Part shown: piece after piece, positions 24,985 through 38,365 of the stretch
Layout: every line of letters begins with the position of its first letter
Position numbering within the stretch: the first letter of the stretch is position 1
From: Hyalella azteca
Lineage: Eukaryota; Arthropoda; Malacostraca; Amphipoda; Hyalellidae
NCBI RefSeq assembly: GCF_000764305.2
Contig: NW_025935237.1
Coordinates: 233,198-297,197 of the forward strand
Direction: 5' to 3'
Length of the DNA stretch: 64,000 bases
Translations under genes and position numbers: made by a program
The notes under the pieces: generated by a model
The model's database searches: none
What the model saw: only the letters and a program-made list of their open reading frames with translations
What the model was told of the DNA's origin: nothing

Positions 24985-25945
24985 CAACAAGGCACAATGA
25001 CAACAAAAGGCAAGAATGGGGCTTAGCTTCAGATTTTGAACTAAGAAGGAAACTCGTATTAAGTGAAATTCATTTATTGAGATAAAAATTTACAGCATCC
25101 AAGGATGATACGTAAACAACAGCAAAGAATTAATCTGAGCCTTTGTTAGACTTGACCAGTTACCTTCTTTGCCTTCAGCACGGACTTGTTTTATAAACCA
25201 GATGCCGTCACCTTGAAATCGAATGGCTCTACTCCTAATATTCTATAATAATATTTGAGGCAGTATCACCTTTATGAATGGAAACTTTAAATCATTAAAT
25301 ATAAATTGATCCTTTTTGTTCAGGTGTTGACCTCGAATGATTTTATATGACTTCGGCTCGCAATACTCAAGGTTGCAGGATGAAAAATACGTAAAATTAA
25401 ACTTCAAAACCTGAAACTTTTTAAGAGAACAGCTGATATAAGGAATGAATTTTTGGGTCAAAATCAAATAAATGAATATGAAAACTATTTATAAGACTTC
25501 ATCAAAAACTGATAATGAGTCAACTCCTGAAAATTCTTAATTCTTCTGAAAATTCGATTTTTCAGCGTGACTTGAATGTTAGTGAATTCTTTTTTATCGG
25601 GTAATTCATCTTTTGATTGGTCATGTCAATTTTACTCCATCCATAAAAAAAATAGTTTACCTATAAAATAAGTGATTTATTTGTAAGCGGTTGGCATATT
25701 CACATGCAAGAATTCCTTTATTGTCGATTAAAGGCAAAAACATTTCCATATGTGTCTGTCAGCCCGACACAAGATGCCAGACCCGATAAGTTTTAACGAC
25801 GAGCACAAGCCGTAAATCCTGGCGCTCCGTGCGGTAATTTAGCAGCAGGAGATCGGGTTCGTGTAGGTATTGCACTGACCAATTTGCTGGGTAATCTTGG
25901 GAGTGAGTGATTACTGGTTCACGATGAGGTTTTTGGCCTCAACGG
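24985..25945. other. Unassigned AT-rich sequence
   Basis: Nothing recognised. Confidence 0.5.
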
Positions 25946-26090
25946 TTTTTAGCGCATTTTCTCATTTATGGAAAAAATGCACTATTGTGCTCGACATGTC
26001 CGTCTGTCCGTCCGTCCGTGACTTAACGTTTTCATCAACGAGAAAATGCGCTCTCTGTCACTCACTGCAGGGAGTACTGATTTATATTTT
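25946..26090 (-). mobile_element. Family 1 element, copy D
   Basis: An inverted copy with TTTTTAGCGCATTTTCTCA, CTATTGTGCTCGACATGTCC, a short GTCC core, CGAGAAAATGCGCTCT and CTCACTGCAGGGAGT (one mismatch in the palindrome). The core is among the shortest of the family. Confidence 0.85.
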
Positions 26091-27352
26091 TATTAATTAT
26101 ATATGACTAGGGAAAAATTGTAGCAAATAGTCGGTTGCTTGCATTATGAATTATCAGAATGAAGTTTCCATTAGATTTGACCATTCAAAATAAAAAAAAA
26201 TGAAATTCCCAAAGTTTGCACAGTGTTTCTCACGATTCCTCACGTAACATGAGATTTTCTCGATGATTCATTCGGATCTCCAGACCCACGAAACAACACT
26301 CGAAGAAATTTAATATGGGTTTAGAGCGGTCAAGCTTAAGTTATGGTTTGATAGCCTGCACAAAACAGACAAAGAATTTATGCCTCGGGATTAAAGCTCG
26401 ACATACGCTTGTTAAATGATGCATGTGGCCTCATGAACGGCTGTTCTCGCAGCCGCGAGTGAAATGGATGACTAGATATTGCGAGTAGCCTTGGGTTTTT
26501 TCTTCCTAATTCCCAACACTGCATTTCGGGTTACATTACTTGACTGGAGATAAATCACGGACGGAGATCTCATGTAGGTGCTTCAGACTGGACTTGAGTG
26601 GGTGTCCCGTGAATATACAAGACGATTTCTTAGGGAGATGTTCCAAGAATTGAGGTGCTGATGGAGACTACAAATCGTCTCAGAGATTAAAGAACTTGTA
26701 AGCGACATGAATGCGATATATTTTGTTATGACACGTTACCTAGGTCGTTATTGTCAGCTCGTTGTCAGCGTACTCATTTCAGGATGTATTTTATCCCTGA
26801 TGTTGACTGACTTTAATCAGTTAGTTATCATGATATATTGTTTATACATTCATTTAATGCATATCTTTATGTTCACTTGTCACCCAGTGTCTCATGTGAG
26901 ACAGGAATGCAATTGAACACTTAAAATGCTAGAAAATAAGTTTAGACATCTCATTATCTCGAAACAATGAGTTTTTTCATATGAGTGTAAACACGTCACG
27001 CACCATCTTCACAGTCCTTAGCATTTAAAAATTTTCCAAGGAAATAAACAGGTATTATATTTTTCTAATCTGGTGATATCTTCCCCTAGATGGCAAGATA
27101 ACGATTTTATATTTCCGACCTAAACTCCATGCAATGATTTCCTTCAATGCCAGACTCTAGAAAATGATTAAAAAGTGCGACGGCTTCCTCATCACATTTT
27201 TTACTACGTCAGATTTTTACGATGCATTGTCATTTTTTGTGGAAGATTCAATCTGGAAGCTGTTTGGTCACCGCAATCGAGGATAGTTCAGAACATCGAG
27301 TGGATCTGACCACGCAGTTTTTTTTGAGTGACATGCGGTGCGATAAGCGCGT
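26091..27352. other. Unassigned AT-rich sequence
   Basis: Nothing recognised; frames are short. Confidence 0.5.
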
Positions 27353-27518
27353 GATCACCTTCGCCTGCGTGACATTTCATTAAACAACTTTCTGTGGAGC
27401 TGAGTTAAATATCACCTTCGCCTTCGTGACATTCCATTAACAACTTTCCGCAGAGCAGAGTTCAACATTACCTTCGCCTGCGTGATGTACCATTAACAAC
27501 TTTCTGTGGAGCAGAGCC
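27353..27518 (+). repeat. ~57-bp tandem repeat, three copies
   Basis: ATCACCTTCGCCTGCGTGAC, CATTAACAACTTTC and TGTGGAGCAGAG recur in order three times. Confidence 0.9.
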
Positions 27519-28435
27519 GCAAAAAGATGAAGATTGTTTAGTGATGCTACATAAATGCGATAAATTTTTTCCAAATGCGTTTTTTGAACCAGACCTCATT
27601 TTAGATTTCAAAATGTCATTTTTACCATAAGGTCACAATCTTTTAGTTCGCCCTCATTATTTTTATCCTTGCTCTGATAGTAAATCCGTTGTGTGGAAAA
27701 GTTTGAGTCATAGCATATGTGTTAATTTGTCAGCGTCCGGCAGTAAGATTCGTTTATGACTCGATTAACAATGGAGTCAGCTGCTCTGACAGGTGTCAGA
27801 CATGTCGAGGACAGGTCGAGGTTGTCGAGTACACGTTGTTCTTCGATGCTCATGATATTCACTGATAATATGATTAACGAATGTTTTCTTATCTCTGTCA
27901 TCGCTACCAGAAATCAAACTCTCTCGTTGTCGAACTTACTTTTCTTTAATCGATTCAAGAAATTGCCATTTATGAGTTACATTCTTTCGTCACATACGAA
28001 ACAACGTATTAATCCAATATTATTTTTTTACTGATTTCAAAAATAATTTATAATTCATGTTGCATTATGAATGATGCGGTGTCACACCCACTCACAATTT
28101 TGAATAAATTAGTACTTAGTCCATTGTCCAATGTCGTAAACTCGCTTTACCAAGCCTGTAGGTAGGAATAGCAATACAAAATGAGTTATGAGGAATTTTC
28201 TTAGATGTAAGAAATTTTGTTCTTGCAGTGCACTACTCTTGAGTTTCTGGCAGCAGTGCAAGTTTTTCGTGTGTAATTTGGTATTAATTATCCTCGTTTG
28301 ACCGTACAGCCTGCCATCTCTCCGTGCAGCAAAACTGTCCGCAAAATATGCACATGCATTGTAGTTTGGAAATTTTTATCATTTGTTTGCTTGAATCACA
28401 AGTAAGCCATAAGTTTCATAGGAAAGAAATAGCCA
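27519..28435. other. Unassigned AT-rich sequence
   Basis: Nothing recognised. Confidence 0.5.
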
Positions 28436-28552
28436 AATATATTCACCATATTCAAGTCTTTAATGAAGAAATGGTGAATCAACTAGCGTTTCAAAAATAT
28501 ATTCTCCATATTCAAGTCTTTAATGAAGAAATGGTGAATTAACTAGCGTTTC
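28436..28552 (+). repeat. 58-bp direct duplication
   Basis: AAATATATTCACCATATTCA through ACTAGCGTTTC is present twice in direct order with only a few substitutions. Confidence 0.95.
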
Positions 28553-29959
28553 AATTAATTTTAATTTTAGCAGTTAAATTCTTAGCTAATGCAGGAAATG
28601 CACCTTGCAGGCTAACCTCCGATTGCTTTGTAGCCGAGCAAGATTTCGTGAACCAATTCTTTGTTGCTTTTGACCTTGGCCTTCACAGGAAAGTTGTATA
28701 TTTTTTGCAAAGAATTCGAAGCTGCTTTTTCTCACTCCATTTGGAGAAAATTCAATTGCCATCGTGCACAGTTCTCAAATCTTTGGCCCAAAGAAAATCG
28801 CTGCCTTCTGCTTTAAAATGCGTTCTTTTCAAACAAATATATCACGATTACTCCTTGCATAGTCAAAGTTTAAAAATTAAATACTAAAATCATCAATATA
28901 ATAGGTAATCCTTATAATTTATTAGTTTTAGGCAACCAGTGCGGAAATGAGCAGTTTTTTCACAGGTGTAAATTCTTCATTGTTAGTTGAATATTTTTAT
29001 GCAATATCTTTTCCAAGATCCTCGCAAACAGAAAGAAATAAAAAAATTTTTATATTCAAACATGTCGACACTGCGATGAATTTCAAACCACAAAAATTTG
29101 CCAGTAGTTTTTACTTTGTTGTGTTTTTGTTGTCGGTAAATATTCTGACAAGTATCCGCAATTAAAAAAATTTTCGGTTTGGCTGTACTTAAAAGTTTAA
29201 CTAAAAATGTATATATTCATCACAAAATACGTTTTTATGTCGTAACTGAAGATAGGCCGGGCGGATTCAACCATGAAACTGGCACAATGGAAGCGTCCGA
29301 GACGATGTCGTAAAAGATACCAGGAAAGAGGCTCAGTTACTGGAAATCCTTGGAGTCCTTTCGAGGTATTTCCCTTGTATCATTGATGTCTGGTGGTAGA
29401 GACAAGAACGATTACTGGCTCTTGAATCTAAAATAGAAATGATTAAAAATAGTAAAACATGGTTACAATCGAGGGTCGACAACCCATTTTGTAATCGCCA
29501 ACTTGCGCTTGAATTTTGAAAAATTACTTTCTGGATCTTTTATTTATTCATTTTTATGTTTGAAGTATTTTCCAGTGAATTAATGCACGTATAAATGTGT
29601 TTATCAAGGATGTATTGAGAATTATTGTGAAAGTGTATGTGTTAAATTTATAGATTAAAACAAATAAAATAAAAATTGTTGCAATTTTGTTCTCATTCAT
29701 TTGTCAGGTTACTGTGAAAACTAGCAACCGAGTTTGAACAATAAAGCATTTATATTAGCCACGTCGAACGAACATTTAACTCGCTTGCAAATTGCATCTT
29801 TTTTCCCCACCTATCGTACGTACAAAAAATATGAACTGACCTGAAATTCACGGGCAAGTTTTTTTAGTTCAGTTATTAGTTTTCTTTCTGTAATATCTTA
29901 TTTACGAACATTACTTACTACGGTACTGACAAACTTGACGTAACCTTATTTTATAATTT
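28553..29959. other. Unassigned AT-rich sequence
   Basis: Nothing recognised. Confidence 0.5.
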
Positions 29960-29997
29960 TTAACAACTAAATTTTATTATAAAAATTTAGTTGTTAA
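29960..29997. other. AT-rich inverted repeat, 16-bp stem
   Basis: TTAACAACTAAATTTT at 29960-29975 is complementary to AAAATTTAGTTGTTAA ending at 29997, with a loop of about 6 nt. The right arm directly abuts the first unit of the 30-bp minisatellite. Confidence 0.9.
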
Positions 29998-30272
29998 GGC
30001 ATGACAGGCGTGCAGGTCGTGGATGCAGGCATGACTGGCGTGCAGGTCGTGGATGCAGGCATGACTGGCGTGCAGGTCGTGGATGCAGGCATGACTGGCG
30101 TGCAGGTCGTGGATGCAGGCACGACTGGCGTGCAGGTCGTGGATGCAGGCATGACTGGCGTGCAGGTCGTGGATGCAGGCATGACTGGCGTGCAGGTCGT
30201 GGATGCAGGCATGACTGGCGAGCAGGTCGTGGATGCAGGCATGACTGGCGAGCAGGTCGTGGATGCAGGTAT
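29998..30272 (+). repeat. 30-bp minisatellite, nine copies, open in several frames
   Basis: The unit GGCATGACTGGCGTGCAGGT + CGTGGATGCA repeats nine times with only a few substitutions. Because 30 is a multiple of three, the plus frame starting at 30001 encodes a 10-residue cycle (MTGVQVVDAG) and continues into unique sequence to 30417. Minus-strand frames are also open. I find no splice, promoter or family evidence for a protein, so it is annotated as a repeat. Confidence 0.95.
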
Positions 30273-30764
30273 GGATGAAGGCCTTCCATTATCGTCCTTC
30301 TCGCGGCCCTGGTGCCCAGTTGACCTCGTAAGTCTTGACACGATAAAAAAATTAAAGGTTGTCTTTGTAGGATTTGAATTTGTGGATTCAGGATACATCA
30401 AGTTTAGGATACGATAAAATAACCCATAATATATTATGGTATTTTTCCTCAGTGTTGGATCGTGCTGTAAAGTGAGCTCTTTTTTTATTTTATACGTATT
30501 TTAATATATTTTTCTCACGCACCCTAAATCCGATGCATGCCGCGGAAGGTAATATGTCCATTATTTGTATCTGTGAGCAACGTAAAGATTATTATTAAAG
30601 AAAGCTATTCAATAAAAGAATAAACACTATTTGTTCAAGATTGAATAATAGTAATGCTAATACTATATTAAAATAAATAAATGTAAATGGTTTTAATGTT
30701 TAAATTTCAATGAGGAACTCGTATTGCTTGTGAGGTCAATGAAAATATGAATATGTAAACATTT
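30273..30764. other. Unassigned AT-rich sequence
   Basis: Nothing recognised beyond the end of the open frame that leaves the 30-bp array. Confidence 0.5.
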
Positions 30765-30955
30765 AGAGCGGGCAATGGTGAGTGATGGTGAGTGATGGGG
30801 AGTGTTAGTGAGTGATAGTGAGTGATGGTGAATGAAGGTGCGTGATGATGAGTGGTGGTGATTGGTGGTGAATGATGGGGAATGTTGGTGAGTGATCGTG
30901 AGTGAGATGAATGATGGTGAGCGACGGTGAGTGATAGTAAATGATGGTGAGTGCT
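30765..30955 (+). repeat. ~12-bp GTGAGTGATGGT array
   Basis: Imperfect GAGTGATGGTGA units run through the interval. Confidence 0.9.
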
Positions 30956-31534
30956 TCAGTCAATCCTAGGAACGATGATGACAGTCAGTAGGCGATGTTT
31001 GCCGTCGCCAGTCACTGCGACGGCAGGATCTGTCAGCCGTGAGTCACTGCAGTGACAGTGACCCATCAAACACCGTAAATGCATTGCTTGGAATTAATGA
31101 AGACATTAGTAGCTTCTCTCTACTAACGCTGGCCGCGCGACCAGCGTTAAAACACCCAATAAAATAAGTACAAAAAAATAAAACACACCCAATAAAATAA
31201 GTATGACTTTGTCCTGATAGCGACGCATCTTTTGCTCTTGTGTGGTTCCCAGTGCAACGATCTCTTCCTGATAATGATGTGAGTAAGAGAGTGTATCTTT
31301 ATATGAACAATATGTCATATTCATGTTCATCAAAATCAAAGGAATTTCTCTGTAAAGTGAAAAAAGTCTACATTCTGTCTATTGCAGAGCAAATATTTAC
31401 CCAGGGTATCTGAAACGTTATATTCTAAGCAATTTTGTTATGAAAATTTCATGCTTTTCGGATTTATTACTTCGCTTTCTTACAAATCTTATCATTTAAT
31501 GAAATATTTCTCACTTATGACAACTGCGCCGTTG

Positions 31535-31765
31535 TTGAAGGTGCAGTCACTGCTGGACAGTATAAGGCGCAGTCACTGCTGGACAGTATAAGGTGCAGTC
31601 ACTGCTGGACAGTATAAGGTGCAGTCACTGCTGGACAGTATAAGGTGCAGTCACTGCTGGACAGTATAAGGTGCAGTCACTGCAGGACAGTATAAGGTGC
31701 AGTCACTGCTGGACAGTATAAGGTGCAGTCACTGCTGGACAGTATAAGGTACAGTCACTGCAGTT
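31535..31765 (+). repeat. 26-bp minisatellite, about nine copies
   Basis: GTGCAGTCACTGCTGGACAG + TATAAG repeats with near identity. Each unit contains the near-palindrome GCAGTCACTGC. Confidence 0.95.
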
Positions 31766-31924
31766 CCACGCAAGTCCAGCGGGTGTCTGTCATCTAACAG
31801 GCTTTCTGCTGCAAGAAAAAATCTTTTAAGCACAAAATAATGAAGCAGGCAGCGCAAATTGAGGTGTGTTGTGAGTGATTACTTCACTCACACGCGGCGG
31901 CATGAGGCGACTACATGTATGTCA

Positions 31925-32045
31925 TCATTATTATTATAATTATTATAAATAATAATATTATTATTGTCATAATTATTAGTATTATTATTATTAATGTTAT
32001 TAGTATAATTATAATAATAATTATTATTTTTATTATTATTACTAT
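31925..32045 (+). repeat. ATT/AAT low-complexity tract
   Basis: Long run of ATTATT and ATAAT variants. Confidence 0.9.
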
Positions 32046-33164
32046 TCGATGATGAGCATTATGAAGAAATTTTACTGATTTCAGACGCATTTTTCATATT
32101 TTTTGGGAGAAAAATGTTTATATTATTAAAATCTGCATTTCACTCCTCTAACACCTCGCATTTCAGTTCCTCCTATTTAAAACTCTTAAAAGCTGGAAGG
32201 TTTGCGGTATAAACAAGTACAGGGTAAATTGCATGAAGGAAGTCACAGTTCTCGCACTGCAAAGCTTAAATAAGAACGAATTATCACAACTTTTAAACAA
32301 ACATTTTTCACGTTACCAGTACAGCGATGTTAAGAGAGATGCGGGCAATTAAAGGCTTCAGGGGAGATTGTCTGGCAATCATCAATCTTCGTTTGCGCGT
32401 CAGCGATGTTATTGCTCGATGTTTAACTGTTTTATGTGCACGCAATCTTTAAAAGAGTTAGGATTTTACGAACAAAAGTACGGAAAATTTTGTATTAATT
32501 GAATTTCGTTGGCAATGTTTGAAATCGCAGTTTTCAATAGCGGAATAATTTCTTTAATGAAAATCTGATAATTATAAGTGCAAATAATTGGATTTATAAC
32601 AATGATAATATTGGCACAAATAAATATATGAAATAATTTACTACTATGATTATTGAATTAATATAATCAAATAAGAATTGAACAATTCTGCTGCTCCAAA
32701 CCTGACAGAATAACAATATATATGTATAACATTATATTTATATATAATAAAGTGAACAACCAACAATAATTACGGGCGTGTACGAAAAAAACATCTCTAG
32801 TAATAATTAAAAGAGTAATTAATTTACTAAAGAAGCGTTTTTCGCTTCTTTATACCATAATATCAATTGAGACCAGTGAAACATTTAATAAACTTCGATT
32901 TCGCTTGTTCTTATCACATTATTCCTGAAAGTTTGTCTATTGTGAATAATTGTACATGTCCGTGTGGATAATTCTACAGTTTAAGAAGCATCAGCATCCC
33001 GTATGAGTGGACGGTAGTTAAGGATAAGACTTCAAATACGAAATTAATGCTATGGCAGGGAACAATAGAAAAGGTAAAGCTGCTGCTGATGTCGTGCTGG
33101 ACACACTCAAAGAAATGAGTCAGTCTTTGTCCAAATATCAATGCATGTTTTACTAAAGTGTGAG
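32046..33164. other. Unassigned AT-rich sequence
   Basis: A hairpin-like AAGAAGCGTTTTTCGCTTCTT lies near 32830. Nothing else recognised. Confidence 0.5.
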
Positions 33165-33290
33165 TCATCATGATTCAGTGTGGCCCGACAAAAGGAGGTA
33201 TCAGTGCTACGTCCGCTATCTGCCCATGTAGTGGGGAAGAATGTGTGTAGTTATTTGGACAATACTATTTCTTTATTTTTCTGAGTGTCG
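33165..33290 (+). repeat. Family 3 dispersed repeat copy
   Basis: GTGTGGCCCGACAAAAGG, ATCAGTGCTACGTCCGCT, GTGTGTAGTTATTTGGACAA and TTTTTCTGAGTGT follow the landmark order of the 4595 and 7340 copies. Confidence 0.5.
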
Positions 33291-33334
33291 GTGCTTACTT
33301 AAGGGTCTTGCCGCGGTCTGTAATTATAGACGTC

Positions 33335-33705
33335 TGATGGTCGACAAAGGCTGCAGGACGGCAAAGGCTGCAGGACGACAAAGGCTGCTGGACGACAAAG
33401 GCTGCAGGACGACAAAGGCTGCAGGAAGACGTAGGCTGCTGGACGACGTAGGCTGCTGGACGACAAAGGCTGCTGGACGACAAAGGCTGCTGGACGACAA
33501 AGGCCGCAGGACGGCAGAGGCTGCAGGACGACAAAAGACAAAGGCTGCAGGACGACAAAGGCTGCAGGACGACAAAGGCTGCAGGACGACAAAGGCTGCA
33601 GGACGACAAAGGCTGCAGGACGACAAAGGCTTCAGGACGACAAAGGCTGCAGGACGACAGAGGCTGCAGGACGACAAAGGCTGCAGGACGGCGTAGGCTA
33701 CATAC
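33335..33705 (+). repeat. 17-bp minisatellite, about 20 copies
   Basis: The unit GGCTGCAGGACGACAAA has a 17-bp period, with CTGGACGAC and CGGCAAA variants. It carries no stop in most frames on either strand, which explains the overlapping 97-151-codon frames here; a 17-residue cycle results on each strand. Confidence 0.95.
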
Positions 33706-35970
33706 GTATAGCCTACACATCCTATTCACTGTAACTACTCAATTAACCTGAGTTAAAGTCACTGAATAATCTCTATCGGCGCAAAATCCAGCAAGACGTC
33801 GCATGACTCGGAACTTTACGAGGCAAATCGCGCTTATCAAATTTGCAAAAAAGTGGGTATTTGCGGGCTTTCAATGAGTTTTTGAGTTACCCGAAAGATA
33901 TTGGGTGATCTAATCGTGTATCAGATATATTTATTTTTGATGATATACTTTGGTGTGTTATTTTACAAAAAATACTTGTATGTTACTTTACAAAAAAAAA
34001 TTTATCTTACCCAAGAGTGAAATAGCTTGTATTCATCATGCTCGATTCTTTAAGACATTTTCTTACTTACATTCTTACATTCTTTTTTTCTTTTCTTACA
34101 TTCTTACTTTCTTACTGAAAGTAGCAATGAATGCCAACATAATTTTTCATTGCAAGCGATGAAGCGGCACTGCGCTGTGTGACCGTCACTTGTTTCATAA
34201 GCAGAAAATGGAGCTACTCGATCAACATTCATCAACTGGAGCTTCTGGCTATACATCAACTGTAGATCTTCACCACCCATCAACTGTAGGTTTCATCACA
34301 CATCAAAATAGAAATTTTTCTTTCGGAAAAAATTCGCATATTGCAACAAGTTTCTGAAAGCAAGCGAAAAAACGTTTGAAATAACATGAAAAGTTAATGA
34401 GTTCTTACACTAAAAGTAGATACAACATTTCTAGGATTGCCTTTTAAGCTGATTATTCTTAATTTTGATTGAAAAAATTGACGCTCGTAATAAAACATGA
34501 TGGAACGCAAAGCCCTTCGCCTAGACATCTCAGGAATGCAAGGAATAGGAATCAACAGCACCTGACCTATTTGATTTACCTACACCTGCCCTGTGAAGTC
34601 ATAGCCATCATAGCCATCACACATTAGAGGCATTCTAGGTATGTTTATTTAAGAAGAACTAAACTACAAATAGAGGCATGATAAAAGCTCTAGCAGCTGA
34701 CTTTGTTTTAATGGTGGACAAGGATATTCAGCACTATAATTAAAAACCTTTAATTATTCTCAATTGCCCAATATCGTATCAAAATACCGTCAATTCCTTC
34801 CAAATGCGAAAACTCCCAAATAATTTCAAACTGTGGCCAGATATGAATATCTATATCGTTAGTCTCCTAAAATCGCTTCAAGCTCAACACGAATTTCAAA
34901 GCCAAGGAAACGCCAAATAAATTCTTAAATGAAGATTTACTGAATTTACTGGGCGTTTTCTTTGCTTATAAATTATTGCTGTCTTTTGGAGTGAAAAAAA
35001 AACATGCAGCAGAAGCACAGCATGTTCCGCCGCATAGAATGTAACCTCTGAACAAATTCCCTAATGCAGACGATGGCCTTGACGAGCGATCAGGCTCTGG
35101 GACGACATCCGTGACGAGGGCCGCCCTTCTCGTCTATGGCTCGTCTCTGTGACGATGAAATGGGAAGTAAAATTTATGTAAAATTTTACAACACATAAAA
35201 TTCGTGATTTTTACGCAGGTAACAACTGTTAACAATGAATATATATTGCACGATCTTCAATGTTTGAAACTTTTGGTTATTTTGTTCAAAATAATTTAGA
35301 GCAAGTTTGTCGCTAAGAAATCAGAGACTCATAAATTGTGTGTTGATGTTTTTTTTCAGAATTAGGATCAATGCCAGCGACTGGACACTTTTCTTGCGAG
35401 TCGCTACAAATTCCACAGTATAACTGTTACCATAGAAACAAGCTCATATATTTTGCCAACCGTCGTACTATATACAAATAAAGTTGTTACCATCATAAAA
35501 CATTGAAAAAAATCAAGATAAATGTTACACGGCCCCAGTGTTTTCAGCTCGATATTTTTTCTCAGCATACTTAGGACTCTCTGGAGAAATTTTCAGCGAT
35601 TCAACAGTTACTGCACGGGACCGCGTTCTGCGCATTAAAAATCTAGAGTTAAAATATGTGAGAAAAATCAAGGCAGGTCTATATTCTCAAACGTCAACGC
35701 AGGCACGCTATGGCTGAGTATGCAGAGCACGTTCAGCGTGTGAACCTTTACAGTCTACAGGGTCGCGATCTTTCAGCCATGGTATCTGATGTTGAAAAAA
35801 CATTGAAATAACGTTGATTAAGCGATGTTCCAACAATATAAACTTGTAATAAACGTTATTTTAACTACATCTCCCCGAGGATGCCCACCGTGGAGATTAA
35901 TCCCGTACCCAAAATTCCATTCATTGACGATAAGTTGCAAATTTTAGTTTCGCACGAATCCCTGCCCAAA
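33706..35970. other. Unassigned AT-rich sequence
   Basis: A pyrimidine-rich TTCTTACATTC tract lies at 34060-34120, and a short ATCAACTG repeat at 34220-34300. No gene recognised. Confidence 0.5.
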
Positions 35971-36275
35971 AATAATTAATAATCGAAGATTTGAACTATC
36001 GGTTTTGGGTCTTTGCTGGAATTATTACTATGGATTTGAAATTGAAATGGATGAATTCCGTAACTGTAAAAAAAATAATAATCGAAGATTTGAACTCTCG
36101 GCTTAGGGTATTTGCTGGAATTATTACTATGGATTTGAAATTAAAATAAATGAATTCCATAACTCTAAAAAAATAATAATCGAAGATTTTAATTCTCGGC
36201 TTAGGGTCTTTGCTGGGATTATTGCTATGGATTTGATATTAAAATAAATGAATCCCATAACTCTAATGTATGATG
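35971..36275 (+). repeat. ~100-bp tandem repeat, three copies
   Basis: AATAATAATCGAAGATTTGA, TTTGCTGGAATTATTACTAT and AATGAATTCCATAACTCTAA recur in order at about 35972, 36073 and 36173. Confidence 0.9.
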
Positions 36276-36992
36276 ATGGCGAGGTCAGCCCTGGGCCGAT
36301 TTAGTGCGCTGTTAACACGTCGCTAAAACGAATACGTCGTGACTTTGCGTCACGATTACGCAGCTCTACGAGATTCTGAAACACGAGTCTCGAAGATAGC
36401 ACAAAGAACTAGAATAATATTATAAAATTACAACAGGTATATATTAGAGGCGGTGAGCTTCAACGGTAAAGCAAATCTTCAAAATGTAAAGCATCTCAAG
36501 CATCATAATATAGCCTGAAGGTTTAGAAGGCATGACAAACGTGAAATTTCAATGCGCAATTTTCGTGTTACCTTTTTTATTTAAAAGTTGGAGATATGTG
36601 TCTGAAAACGTCGTGAGGAAAGTTTTGGATGCAGTGTAGTTAGATTCAAACATCAAAAAAAATTTTAGTTAATCGATTCTGATATATAAAATATACTTTA
36701 TTACTCTATATATATATATTGAGGGGCTTGCTCTTTTTGAACAGTAACCCTTTCCTTTTAACATCGACTATCAATAAAAATCGAGCACAAAGAACGACAT
36801 AAATGTTTTATAGGATAATTAAACTCGCCCTTGAATTTTTGTTATTCTTTTAACCTTTATTGTGATCTTGTAATTAATGTCATGTTAGAGCAAAGTTGCA
36901 TATCAACCCCATCTGCCCAAAAAGATTAGAAGCATGCAATTATCATCGAAATTCCGCCGGTGACCTGGCCATAAAATAAGGACAGGACGCGG
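36276..36992. other. Unassigned AT-rich sequence
   Basis: Nothing recognised. Confidence 0.5.
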
Positions 36993-37118
36993 CGTTTGTT
37001 CGTATATATCACATGAGCTTTTGCACTGCCATCACAAACAGCATAAGATTGAGGAAATACTCTACGTTTGCTCGTATATATCGCCTTGCTTTTGCACTGC
37101 CATCACAAACAGCATAAG
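36993..37118 (+). repeat. ~71-bp direct duplication
   Basis: CGTTTGTTCGTATATATC and TTTTGCACTGCCATCACAAA + CAGCATAAG occur twice. Confidence 0.85.
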
Positions 37119-38365
37119 CCAACAAATTAAAGTTTCTTGTGTACCATCGCACCGCACTCAGCGCTTTGTTTACTTGCGGCCTCAGCAGGCGATTAACACA
37201 CGATTGGCCCCAAGTTCCGACAGGACGAAATTCCATCCTGGAAACATGAGTCCTCAAATCCTATTAATTTCTCCCCTGAATTAATAGGATTAATTCCTCC
37301 AACGAAAATGATAATCATTCATAAACGTTATTGCAAAGTCATTAGTTTTTAGATTCTAATTACGTATTCGATTATGTTAAATAGAGTAATGTATCCAACA
37401 TTTGCTGGATTTAGTTCGCGAAAGCTTTTAAATCGGGCTTAGTGCAATGCAAAGTTATTATTATCATCACTCACAATATTAAAAAAATTCACCTTGCCTT
37501 GATAGGTACGTTCGTGCTGTTGAAGTGGCCCAGTATATATGAGTTGGTCTGGCCTTTCATAATATATAAATATCATCATCTATTAAATTTTATGAGATAC
37601 TTCACTCCTGCTATCATGATTCGTTTTTTGCCTCATTTTAAGTAATGTATTTGACTTCAACACTACATTTATATTTTCGAACGGCACATTAACATTATAA
37701 TTCTGACATTATAAACATATATAATATTTATCATATAATATTTATCATTTAGTAGATGATATTAGAGAAATCATCCAATTGATGATACTATGAGAAAGGC
37801 ATTATAAAAATCATAATTTCGAACGGCAAATTAAAATTCTTGCATGCATGAAACATGATTCTTCAGCTCATTACGAACTTTAGCGTCTGTGGTTATTAAC
37901 CCACGTATTGTGATGCACGTATTGTTTCTCAAGCTCAAAGAAGCGGTAACAAACCCAAGGTATTTAACGTACTAAAACACAGCCTCGTTGAAACGCTTCT
38001 TACTAATCCTGCATGTTGTACCGGTAATGAGTGGCATTCTGCACCGTCGGGCAAGACAGTTCATTCAAATCATGATCGATTGTTCCTAGATGCGTTCAAG
38101 CCAAAAGGTCCGTCGGGCTGTTTTGATGGGAATTTCGGTGCAATTCTCATTTGTCTCCCGTGAAGTGTTTTGCACTCGTGGAGCTTCTTGAGGTGAACTT
38201 TCTCCGATTCAAAAGAGGCTTCGTCATTTCGAGGACACGATTTTGTGATGAGACATCATGGCTATGCTGCACGCACGCAATCTTGCATGTGGTGTTTACT
38301 CGGTAAATGCAGAGATCACTGCCTCTCTTCTGGTCACATTAGAGGAACTGTAACCTTGTAGCAAG
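37119..38365. other. Unassigned AT-rich sequence
   Basis: Nothing recognised. Confidence 0.5.

Noticed and set aside
30001..30417. 138-codon repeat-protein ORF
   Set aside because: It arises from a stop-free 30-bp minisatellite; no promoter, splice or family support. Kept only as a finding.
33241..33729. ORFs of 97-151 codons on both strands
   Set aside because: Products of the 17-bp array.
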